From an uncultured Acidaminococcus sp. (GTDB lineage: Bacteria > Bacillota > Negativicutes > Acidaminococcales > Acidaminococcaceae), in assembly GCA_900315205.1 (NCBI GenBank), contig OMYF01000012.1, positions 1-64,000 on the forward strand: DNA of 64,000 bases. The letters are read 5' to 3'. Shown here piece by piece: positions 27,440 through 35,103 of this stretch; positions within the stretch are counted from its first letter, which is position 1, and each line of letters opens with the position of its first letter. Position numbers and translations under genes: made by a program. Under the pieces are notes generated by a model. That model did no database searches and had not been told where the DNA came from. It saw nothing but the letters and a program-made list of their open reading frames with translations.

Positions 27440-28390
27440 ATGATGAAAAAAAGAGTCATTGGCGTAATCGGTCTTGGTCATGTGGGCGCCCATGTGGCAT
27501 TCACCCTGGGCGTTACCGGGGCTGCGGATATCGTGAAACTCTGCGATGTCCGGGAGCAGAAACTCATCAGCGAAAGACAGGACCTGATGGATGCGGTCAG
27601 GTTTATGCCGCACCGCGTCAACTACGTCATCGCGAAATATGAGGAACTTGGCGACTGCGACATCATCATCAATGCCATCGGCAAGATCGAACTGCTCGTT
27701 ACCCACAACCGCGACACGGAAATGAATTTTACCGTGGCTCAGGTGGCGGATTTCATCCCCAGGGTCATGGCCGGCGGTTTCCAGGGCATCTTCATCAATA
27801 TCACCAATCCCTGCGATGTCGTGACCGACCTGATCGCTAAATTGAGCGGCCTGCCCAAAGGTCATGTCTTCGGGACCGGGACAGGGCTGGATTCATCGCG
27901 CCTTGTCAGCGCGATCGCGCAGCAGACCGGCCTGGATCACAAGTCCATTACGGCCTATATGATGGGAGAACACGGCAATGCCCAGATGGTGCCCTGGTCC
28001 CTCATCGAATTCGGCGGCAAACCGCTCAGCGAACTCGAAAAAGATCCCCGTTTCGTGTTCAATAAGGACGAAATAAAGGAACGGACGATCAAGGCCGGCT
28101 GGGTGACCTATGTGGGCAAAGGCTGCACGGAATACGGGATCTGCAGTACCGCCGTGGCACTGGCCAATGCGGTGCTCCATGATGAAAAACGCATCATGGC
28201 TGCAAGCTGCCCGCTGGACGGCGAATACGGAGAAAAAGGCATCTTTGCAGGCTGCCCCGCTGTGATCGGCGCCGCCGGAGTGGAGCAGGTCATGGAATAT
28301 ACCCTGACAGCGGAGGAATTGGCTGAATTCAGGAAATGCTGCAGCACGATCCGGGAGAACATCAAACGGGCCGAGGCTGTCTGGAGATGA
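27440..28390 (+). CDS. L-2-hydroxyisocaproate dehydrogenase-like enzyme (LDH/MDH superfamily)
   Basis: A 316-residue NAD-dependent 2-hydroxyacid dehydrogenase. The Rossmann motif is VIGLGHVGAHVA; the catalytic His lies in GEHGNAQMVPWS and the Asp/Arg pair in GTGTGLDSSRLVSAI. The pattern around the nucleotide site and the INAIGKIELL loop is closer to Lactobacillus L-2-hydroxyisocaproate dehydrogenase than to lactate dehydrogenase (from memory of that family, no alignment run). Such enzymes interconvert 2-ketoisocaproate and L-2-hydroxyisocaproate. I start at ATG 27440, ten bases after AAGGAG. It follows a leucine-type T-box by 167 bases with no other gene between, which supports a leucine-linked role. 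Confidence 0.85.
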   Translation: MMKKRVIGVIGLGHVGAHVAFTLGVTGAADIVKLCDVREQKLISERQDLMDAVRFMPHRVNYVIAKYEELGDCDIIINAIGKIELLVTHNRDTEMNFTVAQVADFIPRVMAGGFQGIFINITNPCDVVTDLIAKLSGLPKGHVFGTGTGLDSSRLVSAIAQQTGLDHKSITAYMMGEHGNAQMVPWSLIEFGGKPLSELEKDPRFVFNKDEIKERTIKAGWVTYVGKGCTEYGICSTAVALANAVLHDEKRIMAASCPLDGEYGEKGIFAGCPAVIGAAGVEQVMEYTLTAEELAEFRKCCSTIRENIKRAEAVWR

Positions 28391-28469
28391 TTTTTAGAGG
28401 ACGGGATTTCCTGAACTTTGTTTCTACTATATTATAGTAAGAAGTTAAAAAAATCCCTGCCCTGTGAAA

Positions 28470-28491
28470 AAGCATGCCGGATCCGGCATGC
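28470..28491. terminator. Perfect palindrome after the dehydrogenase gene
   Basis: AGCATGCCGG / CCGGCATGCT with a two-base centre, preceded by AAAAA and followed by TCATGG. It may act as a weak terminator for the dehydrogenase transcript. Confidence 0.5.
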
Positions 28492-28505
28492 TTCATGGAG
28501 AAAAC

Positions 28506-28555
28506 AAACAGGAGCTGTGAAAAAATGACTGCTCATTTTTCCACAGCTCCTGTTT
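28506..28555. terminator. Long hairpin with CTGC loop, between convergent transcripts
   Basis: AAACAGGAGCTGTG pairs with CACAGCTCCTGTTT, and an inner AAAAATGA pairs with TCATTTTT around a CTGC loop. It ends the plus-strand dehydrogenase transcript (T-run on the right) and lies downstream of pxpC on the other strand. It belongs to the hairpin family seen at 387, 3460, 16697 and 45244. Confidence 0.75.
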
Positions 28556-28573
28556 TAGCTGTACAGTTCCAAA

Positions 28574-28610
28574 GCATCGAAGCATCGAAGCATCGAAGCA
28601 TCGAAGCATC
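28574..28610. repeat. Tandem 8-bp repeat (GCATCGAA)
   Basis: Four and a half perfect copies of GCATCGAA lie between the hairpin at 28506-28555 and the end of pxpC. A related GTAAACATC word follows at about 28655 on the minus strand. Confidence 0.9.
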
Positions 28611-28658
28611 CATCAAAGCGCCATAGCCTCACGGTCCCTTTGTTTTCCGGCCGGATGT

Positions 28659-29663
28659 TTACAGACGTTTTTCCATTTCCGGGATATGGGCTGCCAGCAT
28701 CTCCAGGTATTCTTCCTGGTGGGCATAGGAAGCTTCCGCTTCACCGATGGTGACTTCCTCGAAATGGATGATCCGTCCGGGAAGCCGCTGGGCCAGGCGG
28801 GGAATATCCGTCTGGATGACCTGCCCGATCTTGGGATAGCCGCCCGTCGTCTGGCGGTCGGCCATCAGGATGATGGGTTTGCCGTCCGGAGGTACCTGGA
28901 TGGCACCCAGGTTGATGGGCTCAGAGATGAGGTCTCTTTTTTCCCTGATCTCAATGGCAGGACCGTCCGTCCGGTATCCCATGCGGTCAGAATTGGCCGA
29001 GATGGTGTAGGGCGACGAGAGAAATGTTTCCAGTCCCTTTGCACTGAACCAGTCGTACTGGAGACCCTGCGTCACATGGATGGGCGCATCTTCAAAGATA
29101 TAGCCGCAGTCGATGGACCAGGGAGCGGCCGCGAACGCATCATTGCCCCGCACTCTGGCAGCGAGCCTGTCCCGCAGTGCTTCCTGAGAAGGAGTGAGTG
29201 TACCCGTCGTGAGCAGGTCGCCGCTTTCCAGCAGGCGGCCCTTATATCCACCCATCGCAGCACGCAGATAGGTGCTTTTGCTGTTCATGACGACCGGGAC
29301 ATCGAATCCTCCGGCCACGGTCAGGTACGCACGGGCACCTTTGCTGGCAAACCCGAAGCTGAGGGTCGTATCTTTTGCCACATAGACCGGCTTCCAGAGG
29401 GGCACCGGTTTGCCGCCGAGTTTAGGTCCCATGTCGGCTCCCGTAATGGCAAAGACAAGCCCTGCGGGCACTTTGAGGAAAGGACCGCTTACGGTCATTT
29501 CAAGGGCGCCTTCTCCCTGGGGATTCTGCACGAGCATATTCCCGATCCTCAGAGATACGGGATCCATGGCTCCCCCTACGACGACGCCATACTGCTGGTA
29601 TCCATGGCGCCCTGCATCCTGGATCGTGGTCAGCGGTCCGCCTTTTTTGACTTCTATTTGCAT
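28659..29663 (-). CDS. pxpC: 5-oxoprolinase subunit PxpC
   Basis: A 334-residue protein of the biotin-dependent carboxyltransferase-like/KipA family. Family segments are GGPLTTIQDAGRHGYQQYGVVVGGAMDP at the start, ITGADMGPKLGG, and RMGYRTDGPAIE with GAIQVPPDGKPIILMADRQTTGGYPKIG. With PxpA and PxpB it forms the ATP-dependent prokaryotic 5-oxoprolinase that opens 5-oxoproline to glutamate. Its start overlaps the pxpB stop by ten bases, so translation is coupled. Confidence 0.95.
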   Translation of the reverse strand: MQIEVKKGGPLTTIQDAGRHGYQQYGVVVGGAMDPVSLRIGNMLVQNPQGEGALEMTVSGPFLKVPAGLVFAITGADMGPKLGGKPVPLWKPVYVAKDTTLSFGFASKGARAYLTVAGGFDVPVVMNSKSTYLRAAMGGYKGRLLESGDLLTTGTLTPSQEALRDRLAARVRGNDAFAAAPWSIDCGYIFEDAPIHVTQGLQYDWFSAKGLETFLSSPYTISANSDRMGYRTDGPAIEIREKRDLISEPINLGAIQVPPDGKPIILMADRQTTGGYPKIGQVIQTDIPRLAQRLPGRIIHFEEVTIGEAEASYAHQEEYLEMLAAHIPEMEKRL

Positions 29664-30421
29664 GACTTTGCGCCTTCTTTCTCCAGGATTTCTTTGTACT
29701 TGGCTTCATCGATGGCGTAGAACTTGACGTGGTCACCGGCATGGAGCACGGTGGGATCTTCTTTGTTTTCCGGACGGAAGAGTTCCAGCGGTGTCCGTCC
29801 GAGCAGATGGAAGCCGCCAGGCGATTCCATCGGATAAATCCCGGCCTGGGCGCCGCCGACGGCAACGGATCCTTTCGGGATGGCCAGACGGGGCGTCTTG
29901 CGGCGCGGCGTTGCCAGTTCTTTCGGCAGTCCGCCCATGTAGGGATACCCCGGCGTAAAACCGATCATATAGACGAGGTATTCTGCATCTGAAAAGACCT
30001 GGATGACTTTTTCGGGAGTCATACCGTGGGCTTTGGCCACGCTTTCCAGATCCGGTCCGTATTCTCCGCCGAAACAGACCGGGATCCTGACGAGCGGAGA
30101 AGTATCCCCGCTGGAAAGGACGATGTTCTTCATCAGGTCTTTCGTGCGTGCGAGCACTTCGGAATATCCTCTGCCCATGGGCGAATCGGGCAGGGAGGAA
30201 TTCCGGGCTGCAATCCGGGGGTCATAAAAGATCGTAACTCCCGTATAGGATGCGGTAAATTCAATGATGCCGGGAAACGGATGCGCCCTGAGCTGGTCCA
30301 TCAGGGCCGAAGTGCAGCGCAGGATTTCCGGTGAAATGATATTGCCGAACGATACCATCAGAGCGGTTTCGCCGACCGGATGGTACGTCGCCTGTTTTAA
30401 AAAATCCTCTGCGGTTTCCAA
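29654..30421 (-). CDS. pxpB: 5-oxoprolinase subunit PxpB
   Basis: A 255-residue KipI/PxpB family protein with the core YLVYMIGFTPGYPYMGGLPKELATPRRKTPRLAIPKGSVAVGGAQAGIYPMESPGG split across the cyclophilin-like fold; typical residues GFxPGFPYMGGL and PxGSVAxxxxQxGIYP are all present. I start at a TTG (30421) with AAGGAGG nine bases upstream; the longer reading has no such site. It follows pxpA after 178 bases that hold a 13-bp hairpin. The protein works with PxpA and PxpC in 5-oxoproline hydrolysis. Confidence 0.93.
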   Translation of the reverse strand: METAEDFLKQATYHPVGETALMVSFGNIISPEILRCTSALMDQLRAHPFPGIIEFTASYTGVTIFYDPRIAARNSSLPDSPMGRGYSEVLARTKDLMKNIVLSSGDTSPLVRIPVCFGGEYGPDLESVAKAHGMTPEKVIQVFSDAEYLVYMIGFTPGYPYMGGLPKELATPRRKTPRLAIPKGSVAVGGAQAGIYPMESPGGFHLLGRTPLELFRPENKEDPTVLHAGDHVKFYAIDEAKYKEILEKEGAKSCK

Positions 30422-30532
30422 TGTCTGGAACCTCCTTGTGGTTTGTGTACATGCGGATGCCGTTCCGTATGGAGCGTTGGACGGTCGGGAAGCGCGGCGC
30501 ATGTGATGACGCAGCGTTTTCGTGACGAAAGG

Positions 30533-30564
30533 AATGCTTACAGGCCGGGAAGCCTGTAAGCATT
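30533..30564 (-). other. Hairpin between pxpA and pxpB
   Basis: AATGCTTACAGGC / GCCTGTAAGCATT, 13 bp, loop CGGGAA. On the pxp strand it has no T-run after it, so it looks like a processing or stabilising hairpin rather than a terminator. Confidence 0.5.
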
Positions 30565-30599
30565 TTTAACGCTTCATTTCAGATGTGGATTGCAGTCCC

Positions 30600-31367
30600 T
30601 TATTTAATGAAGGAACCGGACGGTGCGATTTCTACACCTTCTTTTTTCAATGTTTCGCGAATCTTGTTGACGAAGGTAAGGGCTTTGGGGCCATCACCGT
30701 GTACACAGATGGAATCGGCCTTGATGGGGATGACTTTGCCGCTCAGGGTCGTGACTTTCTTGTCAAGGACCATGGAAAGGACCTGGGCAATGGACTTGGC
30801 TTCGTCCGTGATCATCGCGCCGGGCTGGGTCCGCGGCGTCAGGGAACCGTCATCCTGATAGGTCCGGTCCGCGAAGACTTCGCAGGCGGTCTTCAGACCA
30901 ATCTTTTCAGCAGCTTTGATGCTTTCCGTACCGGGCTGAGCATAGAGGATCAGGTCTTTGTCCACATCGTAGACAGCCTGGGCAATGGCTTCTGACAGAA
31001 CAGCGTCTTTGGCTGCCGTATTATACAGGGCGCCATGGGGTTTGACATGCTGCAGCCGGCCGCCGGCCGCTTTGGCAAATGCGGCCAGGGCACCCACCTG
31101 ATATACGATCATCGCATAGACATCGTCCGGAGAGGCAGCCAGCTTTCTTCTGCCAAACCCGACAAGATCAGGATATCCGGGATGGGCTCCGATGCCGACC
31201 CCGTTCTTCACGGCAAGCGCGACTGTCTTTTTCATTACGGAAGGATCCCCGGCATGGAAGCCGCAGGCAATATTTGCTGAAGTGATGAGCGGGATGATCT
31301 GATCGTCCATCCCGATCTTATAGTTACCAAAGCTTTCGCCCAAGTCTGAGTTCAAATCGATTTTCAT
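30600..31367 (-). CDS. pxpA: 5-oxoprolinase subunit PxpA (LamB/YcsF family)
   Basis: A 255-residue LamB/YcsF protein. Motifs include the N-terminal IDLNSDLGESFGNYKIG, SANIACGFHAGDP, GAHPGYPDLVGFGRR, HVKPHGALYN, EVFADRTYQDDGSLTPR and SICVHGDGP. It is the catalytic-type subunit of prokaryotic 5-oxoprolinase. The ATG at 31367 follows a GGAGGT site; the ORF could extend five codons upstream but would start inside that site. TATAAT on the minus strand (31409-31414) marks a likely -10 box. First gene of pxpABC. Confidence 0.95.
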   Translation of the reverse strand: MKIDLNSDLGESFGNYKIGMDDQIIPLITSANIACGFHAGDPSVMKKTVALAVKNGVGIGAHPGYPDLVGFGRRKLAASPDDVYAMIVYQVGALAAFAKAAGGRLQHVKPHGALYNTAAKDAVLSEAIAQAVYDVDKDLILYAQPGTESIKAAEKIGLKTACEVFADRTYQDDGSLTPRTQPGAMITDEAKSIAQVLSMVLDKKVTTLSGKVIPIKADSICVHGDGPKALTFVNKIRETLKKEGVEIAPSGSFIK

Positions 31368-31694
31368 TACGGACACCTCCAAAGAATGCTTTAAGACTTT
31401 ACCATCTAATTATAGTGTATGATGACGAAAAAAGTGAATAAAATAAATTAAAAAGAGAGGAATATTCATATTTTATCTTCAATGTGTTTCAAATCTTATA
31501 AAAAACGGAGATTTTACACTCAAAAAAAATGGGAACCTTTTTTTTTTACATAAAATCCAGAATGAAAAACGAAGATTTTTCTTATAGTGATGCAGGAACA
31601 GCACCCCTGTGCCAAAACAGACCGGACAGCCCGCTTCTGTGATCTCCGGGTACAGGACGGCTGCGGTCCCGGCGGAGCAGGTCCGTTTTGCCTG

Positions 31695-31723
31695 TTGACA
31701 TTTCATCTTTGATTCGCTAGAAT
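31695..31723 (+). promoter_or_regulatory. Promoter of the MATE exporter gene
   Basis: TTGACA (31695-31700), exactly 17 bases, TAGAAT (31718-31723). Transcription should begin near 31731. Bases 31430-31690 before it are non-coding with AT-rich segments. Confidence 0.8.
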
Positions 31724-31745
31724 ATGGAATGTTCATCGGAGGATG

Positions 31746-31814
31746 CTGTTTTAGGAAGAAACAGTACGCCGGATAAGATGGCTGGCAGGCGTCAGCTCTT
31801 ATCCGGCGTTTTTT
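31746..31814 (+). terminator. Leader hairpin plus terminator (attenuator candidate)
   Basis: The leader holds a small hairpin CTGTTT/AAACAG (31746-31764) and then a 12-bp stem ACGCCGGATAAG / CTTATCCGGCGT (31766-31777 and 31798-31809) with a T-run, only 19 bases before the MATE start codon and about 80 bases after the promoter. Since no other plus-strand gene lies upstream, the terminator must act on this transcript. Confidence 0.75.
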
Positions 31815-31832
31815 AGTAAGGAGTCTATCTGT

Positions 31833-33197
31833 ATGGAAGCACATAACGATTTTACGGAAGGAAATATCCTGACCTCTCTCCTGCACTTTGTCGTGCCCGT
31901 CCTTTTTGCTCTTTTCCTGCAGGCCATGTATGGCGCCGTGGATCTGCTCGTTGTGGGGCAGTTTGCATCGAGTGCGGACGTATCCGCTGTGGCGACCGGG
32001 TCCCAGCTCATGCAGACCGTGACCAATCTCATCAGCTCACTTGCGACGGGTACCACGGTCCTCCTGGGACAGAAGATCGGGGAGAAAAAGCCCCGCGACG
32101 GCAGCAGGATCACGGGCGCTTCGCTCTGCCTCTTCGGTATCATCGGACTTCTTTTCACTGTGGGCCTCAGCGTCTTTGCCGGGCCCCTTGCCAGTCTGAT
32201 GAATGCGCCGCTCGAGGCGTTCGGACTGACACGGTCCTATATCCGCATCTGCGGAGGCGGCGCAGCCGTCGTCGTGGCCTATAATCTGATCGGCAGCATC
32301 TTCCGCGGTCTCGGTGATTCAGCTACACCGTTCTATACCGTTGCCATCGCCTGTGTCAGCAATATCCTGGGGGACCTGCTCCTCGTGGCCGTGTTCCATA
32401 TGGGTGCGGCGGGGGCAGCCATTGCTACCGTCCTTGCACAGCTTTTGAGCGTCGTCATTTCTGTTCATCTGATACGAAAAAAACAGCTTCCTTTTACCCT
32501 GCGGCGGGAGGACTTTCATTTTGAACACGCCATCATCCGCCGCGTCCTCTCGCTGGGGATCCCGCTTGCGGTACAGGACATCCTTGTGGGATCATCCTTC
32601 CTCATCATCCTCGCTCTGGTGAACAATCTCGGTGTCGTTCCATCCGCCGGTGTGGGTGTGGCCGAAAAGGTATGCGGATTTGTCATGCTTGTGCCGGCAG
32701 CCTTCATGCAGTCCATGTCGGCCTTTACGGCCCAGAACTGCGGCGCCGGCCGCATGGACCGGGCTTTGCGGGGACTTTTTACCGCAATCGCTGTTTCCTT
32801 TCTCTGCGGGTGTGTCATGGGCTGGCTTGCTTTCTTCCATGGGGCCGTACTGGCCGGTATCTTTTCCAAAGCACCGGACGTGACTGCCGCCGCGGCGGAC
32901 TACCTGAAGGCTTATGCACTGGATTGTCTGCTGACGAGTTTCTTCTTCTGCTTCATCGGATTTTTCAATGGTCTGGGCCTTACCAAGTTCGTCATGTTCC
33001 AGGGCATTGCGGGTGCCCTGGGGGTTCGGGTCCCCGTTTCCTACCTCATGAGTCTCCGCCGGCCTGTTTCCTTATTCCATATCGGTCTGGCAACACCCTG
33101 TTCCAGCCTGCTGCAGCTCCTGCTCTGCTTCTGCTGCATGTACTTCCTGAAAAAGCATGGCCGTTTCTCTGATAAAATGCCGCACAGCCCGGAATGA
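31833..33197 (+). CDS. MATE family efflux transporter
   Basis: A 454-residue, 12-helix exporter of the MATE family. It shows the two-lobe layout: the first half begins GNILTSLLHFVVPVLFALFLQAMYGAVDLLVVGQF and the second half begins VLSLGIPLAVQDILVGSSFLIILALVNNLG, with the intervening VAYNLIGSIFRGLGDSATPF loop. MATE pumps expel cationic drugs or metabolites using Na+ or H+. AAGGAG lies nine bases before the ATG. The gene is preceded by its own promoter and an in-leader terminator, so expression is probably conditional. Confidence 0.93.
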   Translation: MEAHNDFTEGNILTSLLHFVVPVLFALFLQAMYGAVDLLVVGQFASSADVSAVATGSQLMQTVTNLISSLATGTTVLLGQKIGEKKPRDGSRITGASLCLFGIIGLLFTVGLSVFAGPLASLMNAPLEAFGLTRSYIRICGGGAAVVVAYNLIGSIFRGLGDSATPFYTVAIACVSNILGDLLLVAVFHMGAAGAAIATVLAQLLSVVISVHLIRKKQLPFTLRREDFHFEHAIIRRVLSLGIPLAVQDILVGSSFLIILALVNNLGVVPSAGVGVAEKVCGFVMLVPAAFMQSMSAFTAQNCGAGRMDRALRGLFTAIAVSFLCGCVMGWLAFFHGAVLAGIFSKAPDVTAAAADYLKAYALDCLLTSFFFCFIGFFNGLGLTKFVMFQGIAGALGVRVPVSYLMSLRRPVSLFHIGLATPCSSLLQLLLCFCCMYFLKKHGRFSDKMPHSPE

Positions 33198-33218
33198 CCG
33201 GACCCTGCGGCATTTTTT
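33177..33218 (+). terminator. Terminator of the MATE gene
   Basis: ATGCCGCA / TGCGGCAT followed by TTTTT. The left arm lies within the last codons of the MATE gene. Confidence 0.8.
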
Positions 33219-33387
33219 AATAAGGAGAAATTTTTGGGGCCCGTGCGGGTCCATATGTTTTGGGATGAACAGACGCTGCCGCCGGAGTGATGTGATGAAC
33301 GGGCAACGTATCAGTTGGCCCGGGATGCCCGTTTCGTTTCCCCGATTTGGCTTTGCTGCCTGTTTTTTCTCAGCAGACGGAAGCAAA

Positions 33388-34101
33388 TCAAAGATTGAGA
33401 GCGATCAGGGAAAGCCCTGACAGGATCAGGAAAAAGAGGATGATCTTTTTTACGAGCGCCTCGTCGAGCCGTGAGGAGAGTTTCAGTCCGGCCCACAGGC
33501 CGACTGCCATGGCGGGGATCAGAGAGGCTGTCGTGGCAAGTGTCGATGCGGTCAGGATGCCCGTATGGAAATAGAGCAGCAGCCGGAAAGTGTTCGTCAC
33601 GATGAAAAGGACGGACAGATTGCCCCGGAACGCATCGACGGATGTGGTGACGCGGGCCATGTAGAGACTGATGAGCGCACCGATGCCCAAAAGACCGGAA
33701 AAGAATCCGGCTGTGATGCCGATGAGCATATTGACGATGGGAGAGGGCTTTCTTTCCTGAGTATCCTTTTTCCGCAGCATGCCCGCCGCCAGGAAAAGGA
33801 TCAGACCGCCCAGGATCAGCTTGATGATTCCCGGATTCTGTGTCTTCAGGAAGAAGGCGCCGGGAATGATGCCAATGATCATATACAGGGCACCCAGGCC
33901 CCAGATCCGGAAGGATACGGAGCGGTGCTCATGCCAGGCCATCAGCAGATTGGAGACCAGGCTGAGGGGCAGATCCACCGGCGTGATCTCGATGTTGTCC
34001 TGCCAGAAACTGAGGATGGCATCAAAGACGAGCGTATTGGCAAAGCCGCACATCCCTTTGACCAGATACCCGCAGAATGAAGCCAGTAAGGTGATGGACA
34101 T
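33388..34101 (-). CDS. TauE/SafE family sulfite or organic-anion exporter
   Basis: A 237-residue polytopic protein with eight or so helices. The TauE/SafE pattern is visible in GYLVKGMCGFANTLVFDAIL, the VSNLLMAWHEHRSVSFR loop, and NMLIGITAGFFSGLLGIGALISLYMA, with the repeated half near the end. These proteins move sulfite, sulfonates or sulfoacetate out of the cell. Nothing adjacent identifies the substrate. It ends in a stand-alone position between the MATE gene (convergent) and the suf genes. Confidence 0.88.
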   Translation of the reverse strand: MSITLLASFCGYLVKGMCGFANTLVFDAILSFWQDNIEITPVDLPLSLVSNLLMAWHEHRSVSFRIWGLGALYMIIGIIPGAFFLKTQNPGIIKLILGGLILFLAAGMLRKKDTQERKPSPIVNMLIGITAGFFSGLLGIGALISLYMARVTTSVDAFRGNLSVLFIVTNTFRLLLYFHTGILTASTLATTASLIPAMAVGLWAGLKLSSRLDEALVKKIILFFLILSGLSLIALNL

Positions 34102-34182
34102 AGCGCCTCCTTTTCAGGGATGAGGGAGAGATGCAGAAAAAGACATCGGCGTTTTGCGGCTGATGTCTTTTCTTCCGGTCTT

Positions 34183-35103
34183 TTATTTCAGGAAGCCACT
34201 GATGATCTTTTCTTCTGCTTCGCTTTCCGTCAGTCCCAGGGTCATGAGTTTGATGATCTGATCCCCGGCGATCTTGCCGATGGCCGCTTCATGGACGAGA
34301 GCCGCGTCGAGGCAGTTGGCCTCCAGGGAAGGGACCGCCAGGATCTTTGCGTCATCCATCAGGATGGAATCACATTCCGTATGACCGGAGCAGGGAGCAT
34401 TGCCGGTGATGCGCAGGTCGAGTTTCTGATGGGACTGATTCCGGGCAACGCCGCGGGAAACCACGTCCGCACTGGAGCCTTCGCCATTCAGGGTCACCTG
34501 GTATCCGCTGACGGCATTCTGGCTGCCGTGCGTCATCAGGCGCTCTCTGACCACCAGCTTGCCTCCTTTGGCGACTTCTGCGGTGGTCTCGCGGTCCGTG
34601 TCATCGACGCCCTTGATCTGCGTCATTTCCATTTCCATGGTGCTGTCTTCACCCAGATGCACTTCCGTCACCGGGTTCAGGATGCGCTTGCCCTTGCCGG
34701 TGCCGCTGCCGTAGTGCTTTTCGATATATCTGACTTTGCAGTTTTTGCCGATGTAGAAGCGGTGGATGCCGTCATGTTCGGAATCCTGGCCGCCGCAGTT
34801 GTCGATGCCGCAGCCGGCGACAATGACGACATCGCTGCCGTCACCGACATAGAAATCATTGTATACCATGTCCTTCATTCCGGTCTTGCTCATGACGACG
34901 GGAATGTGGACGCTTTCATTTTTGGTACCCGGTTTGATCCGGATATCGATCCCGCTGACATCGGTCTTGGGGATGATCTCGATATGGGCTGTGGACTGGC
35001 GGTCCGCAGCCTGCCCGTTGACGCGGATATTGAAGGCCCCCGTCGGGCGGGAATCAAGGTCTGCCACTTCTTTCAGGAGCTGTAATTGAATCGGGTCCAG
35101 CAT
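34183..35103 (-). CDS. SufB/SufD-like Fe-S scaffold of a two-gene SUF system
   Basis: A 306-residue protein carrying the SufB/SufD beta-helix core (SEHDGIHRFYIGKNCKVRYIEKHYG ... TEVHLGEDSTMEME ... SRGVARNQSHQKLDLRITGNAPCSGHTECDSILMDD ... VHEAAIGKIAGDQIIKLMTLGLTESEAEEKIISGFL). It is much shorter than SufB (about 470) and carries Cys in GCGIDNCGG and PCSGHTECDS as possible ligands. With SufC alone it matches the minimal SufBC (SmsCB) arrangement of anaerobes and archaea, which assembles Fe-S clusters. The start overlaps the sufC stop (TGATG). Confidence 0.9.
   Translation of the reverse strand: MLDPIQLQLLKEVADLDSRPTGAFNIRVNGQAADRQSTAHIEIIPKTDVSGIDIRIKPGTKNESVHIPVVMSKTGMKDMVYNDFYVGDGSDVVIVAGCGIDNCGGQDSEHDGIHRFYIGKNCKVRYIEKHYGSGTGKGKRILNPVTEVHLGEDSTMEMEMTQIKGVDDTDRETTAEVAKGGKLVVRERLMTHGSQNAVSGYQVTLNGEGSSADVVSRGVARNQSHQKLDLRITGNAPCSGHTECDSILMDDAKILAVPSLEANCLDAALVHEAAIGKIAGDQIIKLMTLGLTESEAEEKIISGFLK

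Noticed and set aside
28574-28610. Tandem repeat considered as a CRISPR array
   Set aside because: Eight-base direct repeats without spacers and no cas genes.
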